Shown here in pieces: positions 1 through 7,267 of a DNA stretch of 25,359 nucleotides. The DNA is from an uncultured Collinsella sp. (GTDB lineage: Bacteria > Actinomycetota > Coriobacteriia > Coriobacteriales > Coriobacteriaceae). Each line of letters begins with the position of its first letter. Positions within the stretch are counted from its first letter, which is position 1. Position numbers and translations under genes: made by a program. The DNA is taken from assembly GCA_900549655.1 (NCBI GenBank), contig UROZ01000018.1, positions 1 to 25,359 of the forward strand, read 5' to 3'. The notes under the pieces were generated by a model. The model had not been told where the DNA came from. It saw nothing but the letters and a program-made list of their open reading frames with translations, and did not search any database.

Positions 1-41
1 GTCGCGTCAGTTTGTTATCATATGAGAGTTTATGGACTTCC

Positions 42-68
42 AGCACCGCCGTATCCGGCGAGGGTGCT
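42..68 (+). promoter_or_regulatory. Hairpin in the tyrS leader
   Basis: Arms AGCACC (42-47) and GGTGCT (63-68) enclose a second stem GCCG/CGGC (48-51 and 56-59) with loop TATC and a 3-nt bulge. It sits 6 nt before the tyrS ribosome binding site and has no T-run, so it is not a plain terminator. It could belong to a leader that starts outside the window. I see no T-box consensus, so tRNA sensing is not supported. Confidence 0.4.
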
Positions 69-89
69 ATAGCAAAAGGAGGATACCCA

Positions 90-1301
90 ATGCTGTCTGT
101 TGACGAGCAAATGCGTATCATCACCTCGGGCGCTGCCAAGATCGTCCCCGAGGCCGACCTTCGCAAGAAGCTTGAGAAGGGCGAGCCCCTCAACATCAAG
201 CTCGGCGTCGATCCCACCAGCCCCGACCTGCACCTGGGCCATGCCGTGCCCCTGCGCAAGATGCGTCAGTTCCAGGACCTGGGCCACAACGTCACCCTCA
301 TTATCGGTAACGGCACCGCACTGATCGGCGATCCTTCGGGCAAGAACTCCACCCGCCCGCAGCTTTCGCAGGAGCAGATCGAGGCCAACGCCGAGACCTA
401 CGTGAGCCAGGCCATGAAGATCCTGGATCCCGAGAAGACCACCATCGTGCACAACGGCGACTGGATCCTGTCGATGGATCTGGCCGGCCTGCTGCAGGTG
501 TGCTCCAAGTTCACCGTCGCCCGCATCCTCGAGCGCGACGACTTTACCAAGCGCTACCAGTCCCAGACGCCGATTGCCCTGCACGAGTTCCTGTACCCCG
601 TGATGCAGGCCTTCGACTCCGTGCAGATCAAGGCCGACGTGGAGATGGGCGGCACCGACCAGCTCTTCAACCTGCTCGCCGGCCGCGAGCTCATGGAGAA
701 GATGGGCATGGAGCCGCAGATCGCGCTTACCATGCCGCTGCTCGAGGGCACCGACGGCGTGCGCAAGATGTCCAAGTCCTACGGCAACTACATCGGTCTG
801 ACCGACGCTCCCAAGGATATGTTCGGCAAGACCATGTCCATCCCCGACGAGATGATCGGCAAGTACTACCGTCTGGCCAGCTCGCTCACCCCGGCCGAGG
901 TCGACAAGATCGACGCTGCCCTGGCCGATGGTTCTGCCGATCCCTATGAGCTCAAGCGCGCCCTGGGCCGCGACCTGTGCGACACCTACCACGGCGCCGG
1001 CGCCGGCGACGAGGCTCAGGCCGAGTTCGACCGCGTGTTCAAGGAGGGCCAGCTTGCCGACTTCCCCGAGAAGCATGTTGAGCTGACCGTTAACGACGAG
1101 GGTCAGATCTACCTCGCCGGCCTGCTCAAGGACCTGGGTCTTTCGGCGAGCGCCGGCCAGGCCCGTCGCGATATCGACGGCGGCGGTGTCAAGATCAACG
1201 GCGAGGCTGTGGCTCCCAAGAGCTACAACATCGACCCCAGCGCCCTCAAGCTGGGCGACACCCTCTCCGTAGGCAAGCGCAAGGGCTTCAAGTTGGTCTA
1301 A
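90..1301 (+). CDS. tyrS: Tyrosyl-tRNA synthetase (type with KMSKS motif)
   Basis: This class I synthetase charges tRNA-Tyr with tyrosine using ATP in the cytoplasm. The 403-residue protein has the HIGH-type motif HLGH at residues 48-51 and KMSKS at 226-230. KMSKS, rather than the KFGKT form, fits the TyrZ-like (type 2) subfamily. Residues about 337-400 form the C-terminal S4 RNA-binding domain (AGQARRDIDGGGVKINGE). Length is normal for the family. I chose ATG 90 because AAAGGAGG lies at 74-81; the frame is open upstream to position 12, but that part has no ribosome binding site and no family homology. The gene appears monocistronic, with a hairpin in the leader and terminator-like structures after the stop. 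Confidence 0.97.
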   Translation: MLSVDEQMRIITSGAAKIVPEADLRKKLEKGEPLNIKLGVDPTSPDLHLGHAVPLRKMRQFQDLGHNVTLIIGNGTALIGDPSGKNSTRPQLSQEQIEANAETYVSQAMKILDPEKTTIVHNGDWILSMDLAGLLQVCSKFTVARILERDDFTKRYQSQTPIALHEFLYPVMQAFDSVQIKADVEMGGTDQLFNLLAGRELMEKMGMEPQIALTMPLLEGTDGVRKMSKSYGNYIGLTDAPKDMFGKTMSIPDEMIGKYYRLASSLTPAEVDKIDAALADGSADPYELKRALGRDLCDTYHGAGAGDEAQAEFDRVFKEGQLADFPEKHVELTVNDEGQIYLAGLLKDLGLSASAGQARRDIDGGGVKINGEAVAPKSYNIDPSALKLGDTLSVGKRKGFKLV

Positions 1302-1326
1302 CGACTAAGTCAACCTAACATGTGCA

Positions 1327-1364
1327 AAAGGGCCGCAGCCAGGACAATCCGACTGCGGTCCTTT
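1327..1364 (+). terminator. Probable tyrS terminator hairpin
   Basis: A 12-bp stem pairs 1327-1338 (AAAGGGCCGCAG) with 1353-1364 (CTGCGGTCCTTT), with one G-T pair and a 14-nt loop, 25 nt after the tyrS stop. The T-run is short (TTT) and lies inside the arm. The larger palindrome that begins at the next base ends in six Ts and may be the effective terminator. Confidence 0.65.
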
Positions 1365-1437
1365 AAGTTGCGGTGAAATAGTTCCTAAAAACGCGGCCTA
1401 GGCCTTCAAACAGGAACTATTCCACCGCAACTTTTTT
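1365..1437. repeat. Palindromic intergenic repeat, family A, copy 1
   Basis: A 22-nt left arm (1365-1386, starting AAGTTGCGGTGAAATAG) is the reverse complement of 1412-1433 except for one position, with a 25-nt loop. The right arm runs into TTTTTT (1432-1437), so on the plus strand it can also terminate transcription. The first 16 nt of the arm recur exactly in the palindrome at 23674-23742, so this is a dispersed element rather than a chance hairpin. Confidence 0.85.
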
Positions 1438-1458
1438 GGTGCCTTGGCTGTCAATAGT

Positions 1459-1491
1459 TTGGTGCAATGGGGTCAGGTTACTTTGCACCAA
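1459..1491. repeat. TTGGTGCAA palindrome, family B, copy 1
   Basis: Perfect 9-nt arms TTGGTGCAA (1459-1467) and TTGCACCAA (1483-1491) flank a 15-nt loop. The same arm sequence bounds the palindrome at 14923-14989, which suggests a second dispersed intergenic repeat family. Together with the preceding hairpins it fills most of the tyrS-ade gap; the ade promoter follows. Confidence 0.7.
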
Positions 1492-1520
1492 GTTGGAAGT
1501 GCCGTTAAGCGGAAGGGGTG

Positions 1521-1549
1521 TTAGCGGGGCCTTCTTTTGGGCATACAAT
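1521..1549 (+). promoter_or_regulatory. Putative ade promoter
   Basis: A good -10 box TACAAT (1544-1549) lies 17 nt after a weak -35 box TTAGCG (1521-1526). It would give a leader of about 60 nt before the ade start. Consensus match only. Confidence 0.45.
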
Positions 1550-1616
1550 GGCTATTGGTTTGCTGCGGTGAAGGCTCGTCCGCTCCGCAGTTATTTCTAC
1601 CGTTAAAGGAGTATGT

Positions 1617-3437
1617 ATGTCCGTTGAGGTCATGAGGTCTGTGATCGAGGCCGCCGAGGGTCGCGTGCCCGTCGACACGCTGTTTGCCAATGCGCAGATT
1701 GTCGACGTATATGGCCAGCGCGTGGCGCCCGGTAGCGTTGCCGTCAAGGACGGTGTGATCGTCGGCGTGCTCTACGACGGTCGCGACGATGCCGCCGGCA
1801 CCTACGAGGCGACTGAGGTCATTGACTGCCAGGGTCGCTATATCGCTCCCGGCTTTATCGACGGACATCTGCATATCGAGTCCTCGAACATCCGTCCCGC
1901 CGAGTATGCGCGCATGGCGGCGACACGCGGCACCACTACTGCCATTGCCGACAGCCACGAGATCGCCAACGTTGCGGGGCTCGACGGCCTGCGCTTTATG
2001 ATCGAGGACGGTCGTCGTGCTCCTATTTCCATCAAGTACATGATGCCCTCGTGCGTGCCCGCGCTGCCCGACGAGCAAGCGGGCGCTGTGATTACCGCCG
2101 CTGACATGCAGGCGTTTTTTGCCGAGTATCCGGGCGATGTCTTCGGTCTGGGTGAGATGATGAACCTGCCGGGTGTCTTTATGGCCGACCCCGAGACCTG
2201 TGCTCGCATCGATGCTGCCAACCATACGCCGTCCAAGCAGGTCGACGGCCATGCGCCACTCGTTGCCGGCAAGGACCTCAATGCCTATGCCGCGGCGGGC
2301 ATTATCGCCGACCACGAGTCGACGATTCCCGAGGAGGCGCTCGACAAGCTATCTCGCGGCATGTATGTGATGCTGCGCGAAGGCACGTGCAGCCATGACC
2401 TGGCTAACCTGTCGCCGATGCTGCTGGAGAACCCCGCCCGTGCCTGCCGCTGCTGTTTTGCGACCGATGACCGCGCTCCCTCCGACGCGCTTTGGACCGG
2501 TATGATCGACAATGCCTGCCGCGTGGCTATCGAGGACGGTATTGACCCCGTGGTTGCCATCTCTATGGCGTCCCTGTCCACGGCCGAGGCATTTGGCCTG
2601 GACCACGGTTGCCGCGACCCGCACGAGCTGCGTGGTGCGATTGCCCCGGGCAAGCGTGCCGACCTGCTGGTGCTCAATGACCTGACGTTTGCCACGGCTC
2701 CGCATCGCGTATATGCCGCCGGTGCTCTGGTGGCGCAGGACGGCACCTTTGTGGGCGAGATCGCACCCGAGATGGCTGAGGTTGCGGCCCTTGCCGATGG
2801 GCTGCGTGCTTCCGTTAAGCTGCCGAAGCTATCGCTCGACGTGTTCGACTATGCCTTTAAGCCGGGCGAGGCCGTGATTGACGTGGTGCCGGGCAAGGCC
2901 ATCACGGGCATGGCTCGCCCCGAGAGCGCCGAGGGCCTGCGCCGCATTATGCTGATCGAGCGTCACGGCCGCGGCGTGTCACTGCAGGCTGAGGGCGCCG
3001 ATGGCGACGGTCCCGCCGGCATGGGGCTCGTCGGCAAGCATATCGGCCGCGGCTGGGTGCGCGGCTTTACCATCACGGGCGGCGCTATCGCCTCGACGAT
3101 TGGCCACGACTCGCACAACGTGTGCGTGGTGGGCGACAACGCCGCCGATATGATGGCTGCCGTCGAGGCCGTGGGCCAGGGCGGTCACGTGCTGGTGCGC
3201 AACGGCGAGGTCGTGGCGCGCATTCCGCTGGCGCTCGGCGGCCTGATGAGCGAAGGCACGGCCGAGGATGTCGCCGCGCAGCACGACGACTTTATGGTCA
3301 AGGCGCGCGCCATGGGTATTGAGCCGCCGCTCGACCCCATCATGGGCATCATCTTCCTGCCCCTACCGGTCATCCCGACGCTCCGCATTCGCCCCGAGGG
3401 CATGTTCGACGTCACGACCTTCACCTACGCCGACTAG
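1617..3437 (+). CDS. ade: Adenine deaminase
   Basis: This amidohydrolase converts adenine to hypoxanthine and ammonia for purine salvage. The 606-residue protein shows family landmarks in order: GFIDGHLHIESS with metal ligands H84 and H86, the ADSHEIANV stretch, GLGEMMNLPGV, KQVDGHAP, DHEST, and ATDDR around residues 282-286. The conserved end LPLPVIPTLRIRPEGMFDV is typical of the C-terminal Ade domain. Length is at the upper end for the family. ATG 1617 is preceded by AAAGGAG at 1605-1611. It appears to stand alone, with its own putative promoter. The last codons lie inside the first unit of a tandem 27-bp-period repeat that continues past the stop. Confidence 0.95.
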   Translation: MSVEVMRSVIEAAEGRVPVDTLFANAQIVDVYGQRVAPGSVAVKDGVIVGVLYDGRDDAAGTYEATEVIDCQGRYIAPGFIDGHLHIESSNIRPAEYARMAATRGTTTAIADSHEIANVAGLDGLRFMIEDGRRAPISIKYMMPSCVPALPDEQAGAVITAADMQAFFAEYPGDVFGLGEMMNLPGVFMADPETCARIDAANHTPSKQVDGHAPLVAGKDLNAYAAAGIIADHESTIPEEALDKLSRGMYVMLREGTCSHDLANLSPMLLENPARACRCCFATDDRAPSDALWTGMIDNACRVAIEDGIDPVVAISMASLSTAEAFGLDHGCRDPHELRGAIAPGKRADLLVLNDLTFATAPHRVYAAGALVAQDGTFVGEIAPEMAEVAALADGLRASVKLPKLSLDVFDYAFKPGEAVIDVVPGKAITGMARPESAEGLRRIMLIERHGRGVSLQAEGADGDGPAGMGLVGKHIGRGWVRGFTITGGAIASTIGHDSHNVCVVGDNAADMMAAVEAVGQGGHVLVRNGEVVARIPLALGGLMSEGTAEDVAAQHDDFMVKARAMGIEPPLDPIMGIIFLPLPVIPTLRIRPEGMFDVTTFTYAD

Positions 3438-3482
3438 TTATCGGGGATGTTCTTCAACGATTAGTCGTCGGGGACACTCTTT
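3431..3482. repeat. Tandem GGGGA motif pair, 27-bp period, pair 1
   Basis: CGACTAGTTATCGGGGA (3431-3447) and CGATTAGTCGTCGGGGA (3458-3474) are direct repeats with a 27-nt period, followed by TGTTCTTC and CACTCTTT respectively. The first copy includes the ade stop codon. A second pair with the same period and a GGGGAC-nn-TCCTT core lies after the next gene at 4440-4488. Confidence 0.7.
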
Positions 3483-3544
3483 GACGTGTCGCCTTACGCC
3501 GCGACCATGAGGCCTCTGGCATGTGTGAGCTATTTGCCAGGTCC

Positions 3545-3573
3545 TTGTAACGTTTACGCCCGCGGAGTCTTAT
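3545..3573 (+). promoter_or_regulatory. Possible promoter of the plus-strand HAD gene
   Basis: TTGTAA (3545-3550) and TCTTAT (3568-3573) are separated by 17 nt, each matching four of six consensus bases. A start about 7 nt downstream would place the following hairpin at the very 5' end of the mRNA. This is weak evidence from consensus alone. Confidence 0.25.
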
Positions 3574-3576
3574 TTG

Positions 3577-3638
3577 AGCTCCCTTTGGGTACGTTGGAAT
3601 CGGATACACGTCCGATTCCATCAAGCCCGAAGGGAGCT
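3577..3638 (+). promoter_or_regulatory. Leader hairpin burying the ribosome binding site
   Basis: Outer arms AGCTCCCTT (3577-3585) and AAGGGAGCT (3630-3638) are perfect complements. An inner perfect stem pairs TGGAATCGG (3595-3603) with CCGATTCCA (3612-3620). The only Shine-Dalgarno sequence for the next gene, AAGGGAG at 3630-3636, is inside the right arm, 7 nt before ATG 3644. If the stem forms, ribosome access should be blocked. The T-run after the arm (TTTT) also makes it resemble a terminator for upstream transcripts. Confidence 0.6.
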
Positions 3639-3643
3639 TTTCT

Positions 3644-4438
3644 ATGGTTAAACTGATTGCATCCGATATGGACGGCACGTTGCTTGACGAAAACGGCCAG
3701 GTGCCTCCCGAGACCTACGGACTGATTTTGGCGCTACGCGAGCATGGCGTGCATTTTGCCGCATCGTCAGGCCGCCGCTACGATCGCCTGTGCGAGTTCT
3801 TTGCGCCCGTTCGCGACAAGATGGACTTTGTCGCAGCTAACGGCGCCCAGGTCTTCGCCGACGGCAAAATGGTAGACCGCGAGGTGTATTCGCACCTGGC
3901 GATTCGAAAGCTCGCCCAGGCCGTCGCGACGTTTCCCAATCTGCATCTTGCGCTCTTTGACCGAACCAAGTCCTTTTTGCTCGATGACGAGTGCAAGTTC
4001 GTGCGCGAGGTCGATAAGGACCTTCCCAATGCCGAGCGCATTTGGGAGCTGCCCGATCCCAGCGTAAATATCATCAAAGCGAGTATCTTCTGCGACGACG
4101 GTGCCGTTATGGACAGTGCGTACGTGCTACAGCGCGAACTCGGTCAGCTCTTTACCTTTGCGCCTTCGGGTAACGCGTGGATCGACGCCATGCAGCCCGG
4201 CGTGTCGAAGGCTTCGGGTATTGCACAGCTTGCGGAGCATTATGGCATTGGGCGCGATGAGGTTATGGCGTTTGGCGACTCGATGAACGACTACGAGATT
4301 ATTCGCTTTGTCGGCACGGGTTGCGCGATGGAAAATGCACGCCCCGCGCTCAAGGCCGTTGCCGATCGCGTCGTAGGCTGCAACCGCGACCACGCCGTCC
4401 AACAGGAGCTCCGTCGCGTGCTGGAGAGCCTCGCCTAA
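3644..4438 (+). CDS. Cof-type HAD hydrolase (sugar-phosphate phosphatase family)
   Basis: A cytoplasmic Mg-dependent phosphatase of the HAD superfamily, subclass IIB (Cof/YidA-like), usually acting on small phosphorylated metabolites; the substrate cannot be read from sequence. The 264-residue protein has motif I DMDGT with nucleophile D8 and acid D10, a probable motif III lysine at K189 (PGVSKASG), and motif IV GDSMND at 211-216. The cap domain lies between motifs I and III. Length is usual. ATG 3644 is the only start with a ribosome binding site, and that site is held in a hairpin. The gene converges on another HAD gene of the same subclass on the opposite strand, with which it shares the motif pattern but little else that I can see. 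Confidence 0.9.
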   Translation: MVKLIASDMDGTLLDENGQVPPETYGLILALREHGVHFAASSGRRYDRLCEFFAPVRDKMDFVAANGAQVFADGKMVDREVYSHLAIRKLAQAVATFPNLHLALFDRTKSFLLDDECKFVREVDKDLPNAERIWELPDPSVNIIKASIFCDDGAVMDSAYVLQRELGQLFTFAPSGNAWIDAMQPGVSKASGIAQLAEHYGIGRDEVMAFGDSMNDYEIIRFVGTGCAMENARPALKAVADRVVGCNRDHAVQQELRRVLESLA

Positions 4439-4439
4439 T

Positions 4440-4488
4440 CCGGCAGTTGGGGACGTTCCTTTTCTGCCGGCAGCCGGGGACAGTCCTT
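4440..4488. repeat. Tandem GGGGAC motif pair, 27-bp period, pair 2
   Basis: CCGGCAGTTGGGGACGTTCC (4440-4459) and CCGGCAGCCGGGGACAGTCC (4467-4486) are direct repeats, each continuing TT, with period 27. They start two bases after the preceding stop codon. CGGCAG and CTGCCG within the first unit can also pair. Same layout as the pair at 3431-3482. Confidence 0.75.
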
Positions 4489-4500
4489 GCGGTTTTCCGT

Positions 4501-4537
4501 GGGTAGCTAAAATGGCCCCGTCCCAAATTAGCTACCC
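4501..4537. terminator. Palindrome between convergent HAD genes
   Basis: Perfect 10-nt arms GGGTAGCTAA (4501-4510) and TTAGCTACCC (4528-4537) flank a 17-nt loop. It lies between the ends of two convergent genes and may act as a terminator for the minus-strand gene, whose stop is 17 nt away. There is no clear T-run on either side, so termination is a guess. Confidence 0.4.
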
Positions 4538-4553
4538 TGCCGGGTTGCTGCTG

Positions 4554-5396
4554 CTAGGCGAGGGCAGCCATGATGGCGTGGGCGACGCCGTCGTGGTCGT
4601 TGTCGTATTCGGTGATGGCGTCGGCGGCCTCGCGATCTTCGGGCTCGGCGTTGATCATGGCCATGCCGTGGCCCGCTGCCTGTAGCATGGGGATGTCGTT
4701 GATGTTGTCGCCGAACGCCCAGGCGTCGGCGAGACGCTCGCCCAGGTGCTCGCATAACCACGTGAGGGCCGTCCCCTTGGTGGCGCCCTCACCCATGACC
4801 TCGATATTCATGGCGTACGAACGCGTGACCTCAATGCCTCCGAGCGTGTCGAGCTCTGCTGCGATGGCGTCGCGATCGGCCGGGTCGTGCCAGTACATGG
4901 CGATGCGTTCGAGCGTCTCGACCTCGTCGATCTTGCTGTCGATATCCATGTCGATCGGTGTTCGTGTGCGCTTGAGCGAAGCCGTGATATGGGGGTCGCC
5001 GCCGCAGAATTCGTCCAGGCGCGTGTAGAGCGAGCGTTGGAGGAAGCACTGCCCGTCCGCGAAGATATCGAAGGTGACGTCATGGCCGGCGGCAATGCTA
5101 TGGACGCGGTGGGCGATGGCGCGGTCGAGCGGTCGGCTCAAAATGCGCGTAGCACGTGAGGTATCGGTGGGCACATCGTCGTCGAGCTGCCAGACGCTGG
5201 CACCGTTGGCGCAGACGGCATAGTGCACGGCGGGATGGGCGAGGATGGGCTCAAAGATGCCTGACAGCGGGCGCCCCGTGCAGGGCACAAACTCAATCCC
5301 ACGTCGAGCGAGTTCGTCGAGCATTGCCCAGGTGGCGTCGCTCATCTGCTTATCACTCGTCAGCAGCGTTCCGTCCATATCGGAAAACACAATCAT
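4554..5396 (-). CDS. Cof-type HAD hydrolase
   Basis: A second HAD-IIB phosphatase of 280 residues. Motif I FSDMDGTLL carries nucleophile D6 and acid D8 at the extreme N-terminus, and motif IV GDNIND lies at 229-234 followed by the usual ML-x-AAG-x-G-x-AM segment. The region between contains the cap domain. Substrate is unknown. The start is supported by GAAAGGAT about 11 nt upstream on the minus strand. It follows the citrate synthase in the same direction, but a strong terminator at 5422-5460 separates them, so it is probably transcribed alone. It is convergent with the other HAD gene. Confidence 0.9.
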   Translation of the reverse strand: MIVFSDMDGTLLTSDKQMSDATWAMLDELARRGIEFVPCTGRPLSGIFEPILAHPAVHYAVCANGASVWQLDDDVPTDTSRATRILSRPLDRAIAHRVHSIAAGHDVTFDIFADGQCFLQRSLYTRLDEFCGGDPHITASLKRTRTPIDMDIDSKIDEVETLERIAMYWHDPADRDAIAAELDTLGGIEVTRSYAMNIEVMGEGATKGTALTWLCEHLGERLADAWAFGDNINDIPMLQAAGHGMAMINAEPEDREAADAITEYDNDHDGVAHAIMAALA

Positions 5397-5421
5397 TCGC
5401 TGCGATCCTTTCTACTGGCAT

Positions 5422-5460
5422 AAAAAGCGTGGCCGAAGGCGGCGATGCCCTGGCCACGCT
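5422..5460 (-). terminator. Rho-independent terminator of the citrate synthase gene
   Basis: Read on the minus strand, AGCGTGGCC and GGCCACGCT form a perfect 9-bp stem with a 17-nt loop, followed directly by a run of Ts (positions 5425-5422). It lies 24 nt after the citrate synthase stop codon. Confidence 0.85.
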
Positions 5461-5483
5461 CGAGTTCTATAACGGTCCGCGTC

Positions 5484-6902
5484 CTAGCGGTCGGCGAGTG
5501 GCTTGTACTCCAGCGGCTCGATCACCGGGCGGTAGGCGGGGCGGATGATGCGGTGCGCACAGAAGAGCTCTTCCATGCGGTGCGCCGACCAGCCGGCCAT
5601 GCGGGCGACGGCGAATAGCGGCGTAAAGAGCGTCTCGGGCACGCCGAGCATCTTGTAGATAAAGCCCGTGTACAGGTCGATGTTGGCGCAGATGGGCTTG
5701 GTCATGCCGTGGTCGCGCATGACCTGGGGTGCCAGGCGCTCGATACGCTCGATGAGTGCGAACTCTTCGCCCAAGTCCTTCTTGGCTGCCAGTGAGCGCG
5801 CGTAACGGCGGCAGACCTCGGCGCGCGGGTCGCTGAGCGTATAGACGGCGTGGCCCATGCCGTAGATGAGGCCCGTGCCGTCGAAGGCCTGCTTGTCGAG
5901 GATCTTGCCCAGGTAGGCCGCGACCTCGTCCTCGTCCTCCCAGTTGGAGACATGCGCGCGGATGTCCTCGTGCATAGACACGACCTTGGCATTGGCGCCG
6001 CCGTGGCGCGGGCCCTTGAGCGAGCCGATAGCCGCGGCGTAGGCGGAATACGGGTCGGTGGCCGAAGACGACAGCACGCGGCAAGCGAAGGTGGAGTTGT
6101 TGCCGCCGCCGTGCTCGGCATGCAGCATGAGCATAACGTCGAGCAGCATCGCCTCATCGCGGGTGAACGCCATGCCGCCGCGCAGGACCTGTAGGATGGT
6201 CTCGGCGGTGGAGAGGCCGGGCGTGGGGTGCGGCACGTGAACCTCGGAGCCGCGAAGCTTGGCGACCGAGGCCATGTGTGCGAAGGCGGCGATGCGCGGG
6301 AGACGTGCGAGCATGGAAATGGCGACGTCGATTTCGTGCTCGGGCGTGATCACGTCTGGTTCGGCATCGAAGGCGTAGAGCAGCAGCACGGCGCGCTGGA
6401 GCACGTTCATGATGCTCGACGACACCGTGGTCATGGGGAACTCTTTGACGTACTCGTCGCTCAGATGCCTAAAAGCACCCAGGCGTCCGCAAAAACCGTC
6501 GAGTTCCTCTTTGGTGGGCAGCGAGCCCGTGATGAGCAGGTAGGCGACCTCTTCGTAGCCATAGCGATCCTCGGCCTGGGCGTTGTTGACCAGGCCCTCG
6601 ATGCTGTAGCCACGAAGCGTGAGCTTGCCCTGATCGGGCACGACCTTTCCGTCGACCTTGTTGTAGCCGTGCACATCCGAGATGCGAGTGAGGCCCGCGA
6701 CCACGCCCGAGCCGTCGGCATTGCGCAGGCCGCGCTTGACATTGTGCTCAACAAACAGGCCCTCGTCATAAGGGTCGGTCGGCAGGCCGTGGTAGAGGCT
6801 TTCGCTCTCAGGCGAAATCTGGCGGCTTGCTTCGTAATCCAGAACCAGGCGGCTCAAGTGGTCGTCGAAGCGGTAATAGATTTTCTTGGCGTCGTAGGCC
6901 AT
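5484..6902 (-). CDS. gltA: Citrate synthase
   Basis: Condenses acetyl-CoA and oxaloacetate to citrate in the cytoplasm. The 472-residue protein carries the family's active-site segments: HAEHG at 261-265 with H264, RHGG at 299-302, GMGHAVY at 348-354 with H351, and NIDLYTG with D409 as the candidate catalytic aspartate. GHAV rather than GHRV is the variant also known from mitochondrial-type enzymes. It is somewhat longer than the 370-430 residues usual in bacteria because of an N-terminal segment starting YRFDDHLSRLV. The start has GAGAGGAG just upstream on the minus strand. No other TCA-cycle gene is in the window, so a role in glutamate supply is only an inference. It lies 77 nt after the ACT-domain gene and the two are probably cotranscribed. 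A methylcitrate activity cannot be excluded. Confidence 0.93.
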   Translation of the reverse strand: MAYDAKKIYYRFDDHLSRLVLDYEASRQISPESESLYHGLPTDPYDEGLFVEHNVKRGLRNADGSGVVAGLTRISDVHGYNKVDGKVVPDQGKLTLRGYSIEGLVNNAQAEDRYGYEEVAYLLITGSLPTKEELDGFCGRLGAFRHLSDEYVKEFPMTTVSSSIMNVLQRAVLLLYAFDAEPDVITPEHEIDVAISMLARLPRIAAFAHMASVAKLRGSEVHVPHPTPGLSTAETILQVLRGGMAFTRDEAMLLDVMLMLHAEHGGGNNSTFACRVLSSSATDPYSAYAAAIGSLKGPRHGGANAKVVSMHEDIRAHVSNWEDEDEVAAYLGKILDKQAFDGTGLIYGMGHAVYTLSDPRAEVCRRYARSLAAKKDLGEEFALIERIERLAPQVMRDHGMTKPICANIDLYTGFIYKMLGVPETLFTPLFAVARMAGWSAHRMEELFCAHRIIRPAYRPVIEPLEYKPLADR

Positions 6903-6979
6903 GTGCGCTCCTCTCCGGGCCGCATCGGGGTGACTTGCATGGGCATGCGCGCGTCAGGCTATCCCCAGCGGCTTGCTCG

Positions 6980-7267
6980 CTACAGGCGGTACATAAAGTT
7001 GAAGACGTCCTCGCGCTGGATGGACACGTTGACGCCCGAAAGCTCGCCGGCCTCGGCCAGCGCCTTCTGCAGCTCGGCGAAGTCGAGCTTGGACTCGGCG
7101 GTATCGGCCAGCATGGTCATGGTGAAGATGTCCTCGATAATGGACTGCGTGATGTCGCGGATGTCGACGTTGGCCTCGCCTAGGACACGGGTGACGCCGG
7201 CGACGATGCCGGGGCGGTTCTTGCCAAGGACGGTGATGACGATACGGGAGGACGAGATCTCGGCCAT
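6980..7267 (-). CDS. ACT-domain protein (UPF0237-like)
   Basis: A 95-residue protein that is nearly all a single ACT domain plus a short tail. The start IVITVLGKNRPGIVAGVTRVL matches the glycine-containing ligand loop of ACT domains (KNRPGIVA), and NVDIRDITQSI continues the typical fold. Such small stand-alone ACT proteins are thought to be amino-acid-responsive regulators of metabolism; the ligand here is unknown. It is the first gene of a likely two-gene unit with citrate synthase, which hints at feedback between an amino acid and citrate production. The start is supported by AAAGGG 6 nt upstream on the minus strand. Confidence 0.88.
   Translation of the reverse strand: MAEISSSRIVITVLGKNRPGIVAGVTRVLGEANVDIRDITQSIIEDIFTMTMLADTAESKLDFAELQKALAEAGELSGVNVSIQREDVFNFMYRL

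Noticed and set aside
1..89. A tRNA-Tyr T-box riboswitch before tyrS.
   Set aside because: No T-box consensus is visible in the 89 nt available; most of such a leader would lie outside the window anyway.
30..1076. Long antisense frame over tyrS, and similar ones over ade, citrate synthase (6228-7286 plus), the transketolase genes and ftsE.
   Set aside because: Same bias effect; compositions rich in Gly, His, Leu and Val, no ribosome binding sites, and each lies opposite a well-supported gene.
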